Source: Macrobrachium rosenbergii (taxonomy: Eukaryota > Arthropoda > Malacostraca > Decapoda > Palaemonidae). Taken from it: a stretch of DNA of 64,000 bases. The DNA is taken from the NCBI RefSeq assembly GCF_040412425.1, contig NC_089744.1, positions 25,043,501 to 25,107,500 on the forward strand. The letters are read 5' to 3'. Both the position numbers and the translations under genes were made by a program. Under the pieces are notes generated by a model. That model saw nothing but the letters and a program-made list of their open reading frames with translations. It ran no database searches and was not told the origin of the DNA. This document shows positions 1 through 11,279 of the stretch, one piece after another (the first letter of the stretch is position 1; each line of letters starts with the position of its first letter).

Positions 1-2192
1 TACGACCCCTAGGAAGCATCGGGGTGTCCTGAGGGGCATCCGTAAGCATCTGGGAGGCCTCCAACAAAAGGACATTGATGAGTACTTGTTGGAGCTCGAT
101 CGAGAGCAGGTGGAAAGTCCTCATTTTGATGGCAGTTGGTCATCTAGTGATGAGGACATCACGCCCGATGTCAGTGATGACGAGTATTTGCCCCCAATGT
201 CCATACGGGAGCCACAGCAGGAAAGTGAACTGGAGTTTAGTGGTTTCAGTGCGTATGAGGGAGAGTCTGAGGAGGAGGAGGCGGCACCGATTGTGGCTGG
301 TGGGGACGAGGCAGAAAGTGATGGTGAAAGTGAGGGAGATGGGCCAGTGGGGAGGGTGGGAGTGCGAAGTCGTGCCTACGCACAGGCCCGTAGAAGGTCG
401 CAATGTTGCGGCAGCTTGGGTGAAGGCTGTTCGTCCGAAAGTGATGAGGGGTGGTTGGAGGACCCCACCCCACCTAACATGCACCCATTCATGGCAGCAC
501 CTGGACTGACCGTCCCTGTGCCTCTCACGGCACTGGGGTTCATTCAGCTCTTCCTGATGCGGGAATTGCTGGAATACCTCGTTGCAGAGACGACGGATTA
601 TGCTCGGTACTGCCATGAGGAACTGCAGACGACGTTGTCGTATCGCTGGCGGGGCTGCAACCTCATGGACACAGCGCATTTTTTGGGGCTCCACATTTTT
701 TTTGGAATGATGCCTGCTGCCGACGTCAGGTAATATTGGAGGCAGAATTTTTTTTTAAGTACGCCCAATGTGCCCGGCATTATGCCCCGTGATAGTTTCC
801 TGGTGTTGGACAGGTATTTCAACGCCTTCAACCGAAGGGCCATACCCCGGAATAACCCCGACCGCCTCATCTTAGTCCGCCCAGTGTTGGACTACATTCG
901 TGAACGGTGCCAGTTTCTCGTGGTTCCTTCCAAGAACCTTTCTTTGGATGAGGGGATGATGCCATACAAAGGGCGTCTAAGTATAAAAGTGTACAACCCC
1001 AAGAAGCCAAAGAAATATGGTGTGAAGTTATTTTTTATTACGGAATCCAACACTGGACTTCTCGGTGTACTCTGGGGTCTTCTCCACGCTGCGTGACACT
1101 GTCTTTGGTCTTGTGGATCGTTTCTGTAACCAGGGATACCACCTGTTTATGGATAATTATTATAACTTGGTATCCCTGGCCCAGGAACTGTATGAAGCAG
1201 GTGTGCACGTCAGTAGTACCCTTCGGTTGGTGCGTGGGGCCTCGAATGTCCTCGAGGTTCGCTAGCCAGCCACAACATCTGGCAAGAGGAGAAACAGAGT
1301 GGCAGTGGAAGGGAGATGTCTTCATCATCTGTTGGAAGGGGGTCCGACTCGTGCCCATGATTATGACAAGTCATGAGCCCATCCAAGAAGAGATCGTTCA
1401 GCGGAAGAAGACACGTCGGCAGGGCCAAGTTACATATAAGGAGTTTCGTGTCCAACGGCCTACTGTCATCGGGCACTACAATAGGCACATGGGAGGAGTT
1501 GATCTCTTTGATCAACTCATCCAGTATTATCCCTTCGCCAGGAGAACCAGGAGGTGGACACAGATGCTCCTCAAATACCTCCTTCAGTTGGCCCTCCAGA
1601 ATGCCTACATCCTCTACTGTGGGCACAATTCGGACACCTGGATGTTGTCCCACATCCAGTTTCTTGAGGTGGCCGGGAATGCCCTCATAAACTTTGATCC
1701 AGAGGAGTGGCCTTCCAACACCCCCCCCCCCAGCTCCAGATCTGCCCTGAGAGGATAGGGCAGATGCCGCTAGGAGGGCCAACCTCGGTCTTCCTGCTCC
1801 TGCCGACGCCGCCCCTGCTGCTGCCGCCCTTGATGATGCCGCCCCTGCTGCCGCCGCCCTTGATGATGCCGCCCCTGCTGCCACTGCCCTTGATGATGCC
1901 GCCCTCCCTCACATTCCAATGTCCCGTCGGGTAGTGGACCCTGTGTCGGCTGCAGGCAGGGGATCACACACTGGAGCTCCTAGAAGGGCGTAAGCAGAAA
2001 TGGTGCCGGGTGTGCCATATGAATGGTAGAAGAAGAAACACCTGGTACGTCTGTCGCACCTGCAAGGTAGCAATTTGCAGGTTCGGGGAGTGTGACCGCA
2101 AGTACCACACTGCGGTCATATATTGGAGTGCGCCTACCCGAGGGACACTGGAGGGCACAGCGGACCGCCGAAGGGCGGCCCATCTGCAGTAA
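1..2192 (+). pseudogene. piggyBac-like transposase pseudogene (DDE_Tnp_1_7 plus zinc-binding C-terminus)
   Basis: Cut-and-paste transposase of the PGBD type. Open from the window edge through an acidic N-terminal region (SSSDEDITPDVSDDEYLPP) and LTALGFIQLFLMRELLEYLV. All three catalytic Asp contexts are visible: SLDEGMMPYKGR (about 945), FMDNYYN (about 1150) and GGVDLFDQL (about 1495). A Cys-rich domain (CRVCHMNGRRRNTWYVCRTC, then CRFGECDRKYHT) lies at 2008-2112. Breaks: an in-frame TAA at 732, frame changes near 1060 and 1260-1290, and another between the decapeptide repeat and the Cys-rich domain. It is therefore dead here. Confidence 0.85.
1807..1908 (+). repeat. 30-bp coding minisatellite (Ala/Pro/Leu-Asp decapeptide)
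   Basis: CTTGATGATGCCGCCC recurs at 1829, 1859 and 1889, a 30-bp period with little over three units. In one sense frame it reads AAPAAAALDD repeated. It lies between the DDE domain and the Cys-rich domain of the transposase, so it looks like an expanded linker rather than noncoding repeat. Confidence 0.75.
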
Positions 2193-2597
<405 letters not shown>

Positions 2598-2621
2598 GGT
2601 TTTTGGTAAGCAAAAAATCTA

Positions 2622-4110
2622 ACATTCTAGTGATATTCAATCATTTACCTTCATTTTGCAACAAACGGGAAGTCTCTAGCACAATATTTCGATTTATGGT
2701 GAGTTTTTTAAATAAACTTTTTCCTTCCCTCCGCGCGCAGTAACTGCTGAAAATCTCAGAATTTCTTGAGTCACATTGTCGTAATTTTTGCGCCGTTTTA
2801 CATCAATCGTTACATAAAGTTTTATACATGAAAATGTGCGCAATTTCATGTAGAATACAACAAAAAATAACTCGTGGTTGTAGCTTTTATCAGTTTTGAA
2901 ATATTTTCCTATAAATCACGATAAGTGACAAAATTCAACCTACGGTCAACTTTGACTCGACCGAAATGGTAAAAAAATGCAATTGTAAGCTAAAACGCTT
3001 ACATTCTAGTAACATTCAATCATTTAACTTCATTTTGCAACAAACGGAAAGTCTCTAGCACAATATTTCGATTTATGGTGAATATTTGAACAAAGATTTT
3101 CCTTCCCTCCGCGCGCGGTAACTGCTGAAAATCTCAGAATTTCTTGAGTCACCTTGTCGTAATTTTCGCACCGTTTTATATTAGGTGTTACATAAAGTGT
3201 TATACATGAAAATGTGCGTAATTTCATGTAGAATACAACAAAAAATAACTCGTGGTTGTAGCTTTTATCAGTTTTGAAATATTGTCATATAAATCACGAT
3301 AAGTGACAAAATTTCAACCTACGGTCAACTTTGACTCGACCGAAATGGTAATAAAATGCAATTGTAAGCTAAAACGCTTACATTCTAGTAACATTCAATC
3401 ATTTACCTTCATTTTGCAACAAACGGAAAGTCTCTAGCACAATATTTCGATTTATGGTGAATATTTGAAAAAAACTTTTTCCTTCCCTCCGCGCGCGGTA
3501 ACTGCTGAAAATCTCAGAATTTCTTGAGTCACCTTGTCGTAATTTTCGCACCGTTTTATATTAGGCGTTACATTAAGTGTTATACATGAAAATGTGCGCA
3601 ATGTCATGTAGAATAAAACAAAAAATAACTCATGGTTGTAGCTTTTATCAGTTTTGAAATATTTTCCTATAAATCACGATAAGTGACAAAATTTCAACCT
3701 ACGGTCAACTTTGACTCGACCGAAATGGTCGAAAAATGCAATTGTAAGCTAAAACACTTACAGTCTAGTGATATTCAATCAATTACCTTCATTTTTCAAC
3801 AAACGGGAAGTCTCTAGCACAATATTTCAATTTATGGTGAATTTAAAAAAAAAAATATTTTTTACGTCCGCGCGTTAAGAATTCATGCATCATTTTGTGA
3901 TAATATTTTCTCTGTGTTGCTTTGATCGTTTTACAATTTGTTATATACTACAGTCATCGCAATTTAGTGTACAATACAACGAAAAAATAAATAACTCATT
4001 AGCCTTAACCGTTTTGCTCACAGCGCGATTTGTATACAATTATATATGAAATTTTTTTCGTGCTGTCATATATTCCAATATTTATATATGATAATGATAT
4101 TTTTTTTCAT
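2622..4110. repeat. 379-bp tandem array inside the piggyBac element (3 good units plus a diverged fourth)
   Basis: The phrase ACATTCTAGT...ATTCAATCA recurs at 2622, 3001, 3380 and 3760, a period of 379-380 bp. Each unit carries a GC-rich island (CCTCCGCGCGC), TTGACTCGACCGAAATGGT and CAACAAAAAATAACTC. The first three units differ at few positions. The fourth keeps the start, then diverges while still showing GCGCG, GTACAATACAAC and AAATAACTC in order, up to about 4010-4110. Confidence 0.9.
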
Positions 4111-4300
4111 TTCTGATGGTTGCATACTAAACTTCAGGCAATGACAAAAAAAGGAGCCAAAAATGAACTCTTAATCTTAAAAACTAAGCGTGCTGTGATT
4201 TAAAAAAAAAAACTTTTTTTCCGCTTCGGCGCTCACTCCCGAATGCCGCCGGCATACGGGAGACGCTTTTGTAAATAGAAGCTCGGCGTTTAAGGGTTAA
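4111..4300 (+). repeat. piggyBac 3' subterminal region with hairpin and terminal GGG-TTAA
   Basis: 4236-4262 is a near-perfect 27-nt palindrome (ctcccgaatgccg / ccggcatacgggag). It is followed by gctcggcgtttaaggg and TTAA at 4297-4300. A subterminal inverted repeat close to the tip is usual in piggyBac ends and may bind transposase; that role is inference. Confidence 0.7.
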
Positions 4301-4575
4301 TTGCTTACCCAGTTGCAAAACCAAATTATCACAAGGCGAATTATCATAACTCGAGCACTAACTGGGTACCTGAGTATTTTAATAATTTTATCACAAAAGT
4401 GCATTTGGTCATGAAAATATGAAAATACAGTAATTAGTGAATATTTCTCAGTGAAACATACAGCAAATGGGTGAATTTTCAGCAAACAATGCATATATAT
4501 GTTCCATAGAGAAATCCGCGAATAGGTGTCTGTGAATTGTGAAACCACGAATACGGGGGTTTTACTGTATTGATG
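4301..4575. repeat. Dispersed host repeat, right of the piggyBac insertion
   Basis: ttgcttacccagttgcaaaa and the following bases match 9928-9995 (ttgcttaccccattgcaaaa...). The 3' part (4505-4570: ccgcgaatag, ccacgaatacgggggtttta, ctgta) resembles ends of a common crustacean repeat family. Its class is not assigned. Confidence 0.55.
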
Positions 4576-5515
4576 CTTTGCTAGCCATCGGACATATCCT
4601 TCACTGCAAAGATCCCACCTAAGCAGAGGCACTCCACGGCTATACCGCAATGCCATTACAGGTTAAGATGAGCACCAACCAGAGGCAGTAATTACCTGCA
4701 GTAGCTCTCTTACCAAATAAAGAAACGACAAGCATTGTCTTCAATGCTAACAACTTTTCTATTTCAAAGTCATTACCATAACTTAAAGTTGTTCTTACAC
4801 AATATGCAAACCATCGATCCTTTACATTAGGAATTACTTTCAGTGGAGCTGGAACAGGGCCGTTTAACTGTAAACAAGGTGATGAAGTAGGCAGTTAACT
4901 ACTGACTACGGGTGGGAGTCCTGCCCACCCAGTCGGTATGCACTCAATTTGCTTTTGGCCGTCATCGAGGAAGGGCGTTTGCTTCTCCTCTCTGCCTGCC
5001 GTTTGACTTTGTTTGCATTTTCTTTGTATTGTTGATATACAGTATGATTTAACGTGTTATAATTTATGCAAATACAACTTGTTTTTCTCTTGAGTTTACG
5101 CTTTCAGTATTCTACATAGTGATTCATACTGATACTGTATTTGTAAACCCTACAACTTTTATTAGCCGATGTGTCAACGGGTTTTAACATTGCTAGGCAA
5201 CGGGCTTAAACTAATTTTTTCACCTCGCTTATGTGTTTAGCTATGCATACGTTCTCTCGGAGAGAATTTTATTCTCTTGGGGAGAATTTTATTCCTTCGT
5301 CTCACGAATTACTAAGGAAACTTATGCTGAAAATTTCTTTGACATTTGTAATGTTTTAGTTTTTTCAGATGTAGAGTCTGAGTGCCTGGGAGTAAGGGTT
5401 CTTTTGCTGGCAATACATACAGTACTGTCCTGTATGTTGCCGATTGCTCTTTTTTGACTCGTCTACAGGCATGAAGCAGCTGTTGCTCAGGTTCTTTGGA
5501 ACTTGTGGTTCGACT

Positions 5516-5517
<2 letters not shown>
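4576..5517. other. Intronic, repeat-derived sequence without genes
   Basis: 4905-4940 contains a short GC-rich fold (cgggtgggagtcctgcccacc) of a type seen in repeats. 5258-5292 has a small direct repeat (gagaattttattc twice). No coding region could be supported. Confidence 0.4.

Positions 5518-5572
<55 letters not shown>
5518..5572. repeat. (GA)n microsatellite
   Basis: About 27 GA units on the + strand. Confidence 0.98.
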
Positions 5573-5575
<3 letters not shown>

Positions 5576-6180
5576 TTCCAGAATGTGTGAGCAGGCCTCC
5601 TTCACATTCTCTTGCGGAGATGGTGCAGGGGTCCCAGGGCAGTGATGGTTTTGCAGTAGAAGTCAAAGAAATGAATCGTTTCATCATCATCATCTTCACC
5701 TTCTTGCTCTTGGTGCTCTCCCTCATCTTCAGACTCGGGAATTGTGTCGCGGTCCCTCTGAGACCCTGCTTCACAGGAGCACCAGGTGCGCAGTTTCCTC
5801 AGATATGACAAGCTAAATAGGTTACCTGTGTCACCTATAGTAGTTATGGGAAATATTTCCCGGACTAGTAACTATCTCCGCCCGTGTTTCGTCGGACACT
5901 GGTAGAGGGAGCAACCAGTGATCGTCCTATACGCAACTCAGTAGCTTGATCCAAGTACTCGAGTTTCTTCGGAAATCCAAGACTTGGAAGCTGCTCAGCT
6001 CGGACCAGGTGCTCGGGATTCTTCGGAACTCTGAGACTCAGGCTGGTCACTCAGCTCCGGGCCACTCTTGCTGTGCCTCCTGCCCCAGCTTCCCTGGTTG
6101 CTCCTGTTGCTGGTGTTCCTGCAGTCTGGGCCACTCCTGCTGCCCTGGCTGCTCCTTCCTGGATGGCATATCATATACAA
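5573..6180 (-). pseudogene. Possible retroelement gag-like remnant
   Basis: The minus strand has an acidic stretch (RDRDTIPESEDEGEHQEQEG and DDDDETIHFF) and, upstream, Gln/Ser/Pro-rich broken frames (QEWPRLQEHQQQEQPG). Composition suits an ORF1/gag protein of a DIRS or LTR element, but I found no diagnostic motif. This is an inference from composition and from neighbouring retroelements. Confidence 0.3.
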
Positions 6181-7229
6181 ATACAGTAGCCTTGCCTACA
6201 TTATACTGTACTCTATATTCACATATTAATATGGTATTATACAAACATCAACATAACAAATATGCATCTTTTCCATGGATCACTTAAAATGTTATGCTTT
6301 ACTTCACTGTATCCAATAATATTGTATATATATTCTTATATTGCTTTTGTATTATAAACTGGGATCATAGCGATCAATGTTTTGGTTTGGAAATCGATTA
6401 TGTGGTAAGTTTATTTCGCTGTATTCAACTCGGTTCAGAGCGATTTTCTTGCTTCTAGTTAGCATAAATGAATCTCTAGATACTTTATTTATATGGGGCA
6501 AGGTTATTTTTCGTTATATGAAGTGTTTTTACATCTTGTTGTGAAATTAATTTAGCTATTTTTTTTTTCATTAATAGATGATGTTGGCTGTTTGGGGGCA
6601 TGTTTGTTTTGTGTAAAAAAAATCAAGATTCCATTTGCTGTTTTCACTTGATTTCATCATAATACTGTGATACTGTGAGAACAAAAAGGTTGAACTGGGT
6701 ATTAACTGATTTATTCACCTGGACTTAGGTATACTGTACACGGCAGAGTGCGGACGGAAACGTAGTGCCCGACCTCCAATTGCCATGACCCGCACTCTGA
6801 GCAATTTGTGTTTGTTGACAGTCAAACAAATGGCAATTTTAAGAGATAACATACATACCATGATAAAATATATGTTGGCAGAAAGGCCAGGAAATTCTGC
6901 ATATGACTATTTACATGAGATTCTTGACATGTTAATAAGTGTGATGCATGAACGTGATTGATGCGAAATGAAGAGATGTCTGGCATCTTTACAAGTACTC
7001 CCCCCCCCAAGACAATTATTATGAATTAATGATTGGAAGACTTCTTGAAAATCAATCATGGAACCTCTTTGGGAGCAGGAGCCGGCCCCAAGTTCTTGAT
7101 AACTGTGGACGTGGGGCAGCTTCGACTGCTGAATTGCCCAGCGGTTTTGCCAAGTGGACGACTTCCTTAGTGCGGCCCTTGGGACGTCCTCGACCATGTT
7201 TCGGGATGCCAATGGGTTCATCCGAGGAA
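6181..7229. other. Intronic sequence, mostly unclassified; right part may be gypsy 3' flank
   Basis: AT-rich to about 6720. From 6741 a GC-richer stretch (cggcagagtgcggacggaaa) leads into the decayed gypsy region. No LTR boundaries or target duplication could be identified. Confidence 0.35.
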
Positions 7230-9040
7230 TTCTGGGATGCCTGCCGGTTTCCTCCCGAGTTCCGCTGTCTATCAGGAAGGCTGGCTTTAGCCTGACAACA
7301 GAAACCCAGTCTTCCCACCCGTGGATGTTGACAAGGTAGGCCTTGGATGCCCTACTGATGACATGATACGGGCCTCTGTATGGTCTGGTCAAGGGTGGGC
7401 GTTGATCCTGATGAAGACGTGCATGCAGGAATCCAGGCCTTTTGGGCTGTAGACGTGGGTCCTATCCGCGAAAAGTCTTTCGGCAGGGCGTGAACCTCTT
7501 TGCTATTTCCCTCAGCCTTGGAAGGGGCGTATCTGTGACGTCCAGCTCTATGGGGAAGAACTCTCCCAGTACGGCCAGTGTTTCGCCGTAGACTTTCTCT
7601 GCAGGAGCTGCACCCTCCAATTGTCGTCGGTGTAACGTGCCATCAGAGCTGCCTTCAATGAATGGTGGGTCCTTTCCACCATGCCGTTGGATGTAGGGTT
7701 ATATGCCGTCGTACTGTGTGGAGAGTTGTCCCCATCAGGCATGCCAGGGAGACCCAGAGCTCTGATAATAATGCCGGGCCTCTGTCTGTAGTTATGTTGT
7801 TGGGCACACCAAAACAGCTTATCCAACTTGACAGGAGGGCTTCTGCATAGGCACTCGTTGATGCTTCCATCATCGGGGTTGCTTCTGGCCCTACAACGTC
7901 TATGTGGATGTGCCCGAAACGCCAACGTGGTTGAGGGAAATCTCTGATGCCTGATTCAGTGTGTCGGGTGATTTTACTCGTCTGGCACGGTATGCAGTTC
8001 TTCACCCACTCTTGAATATCCTGATCCCGTGCCACACGAACTTTTCTGTCATCAGGCGTGCTGTTGTTCAACCTGATGGATGGGACAGCCCGTGGATGAT
8101 GTCGAATGTCTGCTTTCTCCTCGACGCGGGTATCAGGGGGCGCGGGCGGCCAGTGCTGGTGTCACAGAGAACTGTTGAACTGGACCCACCTATTGGCATG
8201 TCTTCCCACCTCAGTGTGGCGAGTGCCGTGCGGTAGGCTGCTATTTTCGGGTCCGCAGCTTGTTCCTTTGCCAGGTCCTCGTAGTCTATGCCCAGGTGGA
8301 CTGAATTTATCTCGATTCTTGATAGGGCGTCGGCCACTGGGTTCTTGCTGGGGAAGTAGCTAATGGTGCAGCCGAACTCAGAGATAGCGGCCAGGTGTCA
8401 CTGCTGCCTCGCCAACCATGCATCTTCCGCCCTCATGAATGCATGCACCAACATCTTGTGGTCTGTCAGGATGATGAAAGGGCTGCCGTCCAAGAGGCAC
8501 TTGAAATGCCGCACAGCTTGGTAGATTGCCAGCAGTTTCCTGTCGAATGCACTGTACCGGGTCTATGGCGGCTTTAACTTGCGGCTGAAGAAGGCCAGAG
8601 GGCGGGGGGGAACCACCTACTACCTGCTCCAGCATGGCTCCGCAAGCAATGGTTCTGGCGTCAGTGGTAAGTCTCAGGGGGGAGGTGGGGTCGTGATGTG
8701 TTAAGGTGGTGGCTCTGGCGAGGGCTGCCTTCGTCTGTTCAAATGCCTGCTGCTGCGGAGCTGCCCACGTCAGAGCTTTCGGCTTCCCCTTCACTACTCC
8801 AGTTATGGGGTACATGATGCGGGCAATGTCTGTTATGAAGTGACGGTAGTAGTTGACCATGCCGAGGAACTCCTGCAGGGACTTGATGGATTTTGGTGTT
8901 GGAAACTTCTTCACTGCGTCCACTTTGGAGGCCATAGGGCGGACCTGCCAGAGAGATCTCATGGCCCAGGAAGTCTACCTTTTCTGCTCTGAAGGTACCC
9001 TTGTTGAACCTGACAACCACACTGTTCTCCTGCAGCCGCG
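7230..9040 (-). pseudogene. Ty3/gypsy retrotransposon pol remnant (RT end, RNase H, integrase)
   Basis: Read on the minus strand in several frames. RT thumb/connection: EKVDFLGHEIS, then KFPTPKSIKSLQEFLGMVNY and YRHFITDIARIMYPI (8760-9000). RNase H start: PLRLTTDARTIACGAMLEQV (about 8640). MADALSRIE (8337) marks the RNase H-integrase join. Integrase zinc and core pieces follow: WVKNCIPCQTSKI, FGHIHIDVVGPE, FGVPNNITTDRGPALLSELW (7700-8010). C-terminal GPY/F-like module: RPYRGPYHVISRASKAYLVN (about 7380). Many frameshifts. Gag, protease and the RT catalytic box are missing, so the copy is 5'-truncated near 9040. Confidence 0.85.
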
Positions 9041-9235
9041 TCTTTACAATACGAGCTTTACGTATTTATCTTTTATCAACTTGAAAACAGCAGTAATATG
9101 TGTTTTTTCTTGCCTAGTAGTTTTGATTAAAATACTCTCCAATTTTATTTACAGTCGAGTTTCATCCATGTTGCTGATGCACGATAATTTATAGTCATTA
9201 GCAGCTTGAACATTGTTTTCTCAGCTTCAGCTACA
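9041..9235. other. Unclassified AT-rich intronic stretch
   Basis: Short spacer between the truncated gypsy copy and the SINE; nothing recognised. Confidence 0.4.
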
Positions 9236-9500
9236 AAAAAAAAAGTTAAGTATATCTTAGTTTAACCAGACCACTGAGCTAATTAACAGCTCTCCTAGGG
9301 CTGGCCGGAAGGATTAGATTCACTTTACGTGGCTAAGAGCCAACTGGTTACCTAGCAACAGGACCTACAGCTTATTGTGGAATCCGAACCACATTATGAC
9401 GAGAAATGAATTTCTATCACCAGAAATAAATTCCTCTAAATCTTCATTGGCCGGTCGGAGAGTCAAACGCTGGGCCAACAGCGTGCTAGCTGAACAACTT
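9236..9500 (-). repeat. tRNA-derived SINE, copy 1 (minus strand)
   Basis: The reverse complement starts with a tRNA-like head (agctagcacgctgttggccc, gcgtttgactctccgacc), continues with the body (ctggtgatagaaattcattt, gctaggtaaccagttggctc, agctgttaattagctcagtg) and ends in a T-rich tail. It matches the copy at 38483-38775 almost throughout. The B-box-like GTTTGACTC is slightly decayed compared with copy 2. Confidence 0.8.
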
Positions 9501-9923
9501 GCAGCTTAAATTTAGCAGTATATTTCCTTGCCAATCTTTTATCCACAGTGAATAAGGGTATAATGTAAAAATATATCAGTCCTATTCTACTTAACGTCAT
9601 TTGTAACATAACTACGTAATTGTTTACTACTGCACGATGGTTGAAATACAAGCAAAACAGCTGTTGTTATCCGATTCGGTTATAAGCAAAACAACAGCTT
9701 CTTGTTTGGTTGTTTATGGCTGTACGCATTGAGGCAAGAATATAACGTTACTAACAATACTTTTATCATTCTCTTTTACTTTTGTAACTAAAAGATGGGA
9801 TAAAGAGATGGAGGAAAAGAAGTTGGTCTATTGTAATTTGGTCTCTCTCACTGCCTGATTGTATACTGCTGCCTGCGCCCGCGTGATATTTAAAAATATT
9901 TTACAAATATTGTCTTATCGATA
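9501..9923. other. Unclassified intronic sequence
   Basis: AT-rich, no coding or repeat structure recognised. Confidence 0.4.
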
Positions 9924-9997
9924 TTAATTGCTTACCCCATTGCAAAATCAAATTATAGTAAGGCGATTTATCATAACTCAAGCAATACCTGTATGCC
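9924..9997. repeat. Second copy of the host repeat, with intact TTAA site
   Basis: TTAA at 9924-9927 is followed by ttgcttaccccattgcaaaa and tcataactcaagca, matching 4297-4360 where piggyBac is inserted. It represents the unoccupied version of the insertion site. Confidence 0.7.
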
Positions 9998-10151
9998 CTA
10001 AGTGTTAGGCCCTGACTGTTCTTATGCTCCAGCAGTAACCAATGATGCACAGGATGCCACTGATTTGGTCGACAGGCTGGATTGAGAATCTCGGGGTCAG
10101 GAAGCAGAAGGTCCTCTCCCTCTCAGTGCAGACAACCAAGAGCTTTTAACT

Positions 10152-11098
10152 ATGGACGCGGATGTGGAACTCATTTGTGGGTACAATGAATTAGCAGAAG
10201 AGGCTGACTACCAGTTCAGATTTTCCTTTGGATCTCGAAGCCCTTGTGGGGCCAAGAAAGAGACGAAGGCGTTGTTGGGGTTGCCGTGCTCTAACCATGC
10301 TGACTGTGTTCTTAACCAAGTGAATTCTCTCATCTCTGAACGGGACAACTCTCTTCGGTCTAGCAGGGCATTTAAGTTGCTCCCTACTCGTCTTCCACGA
10401 CAGACTTTTTTTTACGTAACCCCTAACATTGCGTTACAATCAAGGCAAGTGGATCCGGACCTAGTTTGCCTAAACCCGGGTCTTTCTTTAGATCAAATCT
10501 GGGCAGAGGGCACTTCCTTTATGCACCAAGAGTCAGCTACAATGGAATTGATTGCTTCTACAGTGTTCCAGGCGGTTCGTGGCTCGATCTGTAGTCAACG
10601 ACAGTTGGCAAAATTTCTTCAGCCTCCATGTCTAGTGACAGTGAGGAGAGTGCCACCTTTCTTAGACTGTTGCAGTTCGGCAGCAAGACTATTTCGTATT
10701 TGGCTCATGCAACAGCAGGTATGTGGGCTAATTGGTTGTTGAAGAGAAGAGATGCTGCCCTTTCTAGGATCTCCAAATTTGTTGGCCCTGATTCTACACT
10801 GGCACTGTGGAATAGAACAATTCTAGGATCTTTGTCACTCTTCCCTAAAGACCAAGTTGAGGCTGCAGTGGACAGACGAAGAGCGGACAATAATGGTCAT
10901 CTGGTCCACCAGGCTGTTATTAAGTCTTCTGGTCCTTTACGTGCCAATGTAACTCGACCTAGATCTCAGGCTGCTGCTTACCCATCGCCTAAGAGATCTC
11001 AAGCCATGACGGGTCCTCGTAGGGGCCCCCAGTCTTCACCTGCTCTTGCTAAGAAGACAACTCAGCAGCATCCCTTCCAGCTCCATTCTAACAGATAA
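10152..11098 (+). pseudogene. DIRS ORF1 (gag-like) remnant
   Basis: Two overlapping frames that look like one ORF split by a frameshift near 10640. The first ends its similarity-like tract near SICSQRQLAKFLQPP. The second carries SSDSEESATFLRLLQFGSKT and WANWLLKRRDAALSRISKFV, followed by a Pro/Gln/Ser-rich basic tail (SQAMTGPRRGPQSSPALAKK). The position before RT and the basic tail fit a nucleic-acid-binding ORF1; no enzymatic motif is seen. Confidence 0.65.
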
Positions 11099-11279
11099 GG
11101 GGGGAGGAGGCAGAGGCAGGGCTAAAGAAGGAAAACACTAGAGGGGGCGCCCCTCCCCACTCGCTGCCATTGGTGGTGCCTGGCAAGCCACTGGCAACTT
11201 GGCAGCAGCGCGGAGCGGAGACCTGGGTAGCAGATGCTCTGCGGGTGGGGTATCTACTCCCCCTTCCTCTCTCTGACTA

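Noticed and set aside
5946..6287. Cys-rich plus-strand frame that resembles a small secreted peptide
   Set aside because: No signal peptide or regular Cys spacing; the opposite strand reads as a Gln/Ser-rich retroelement-like remnant, so Cys arises from repeated tgctg/ctgc words.
6741..6810. Possible gypsy LTR
   Set aside because: No second copy of the sequence and no target duplication in the window.
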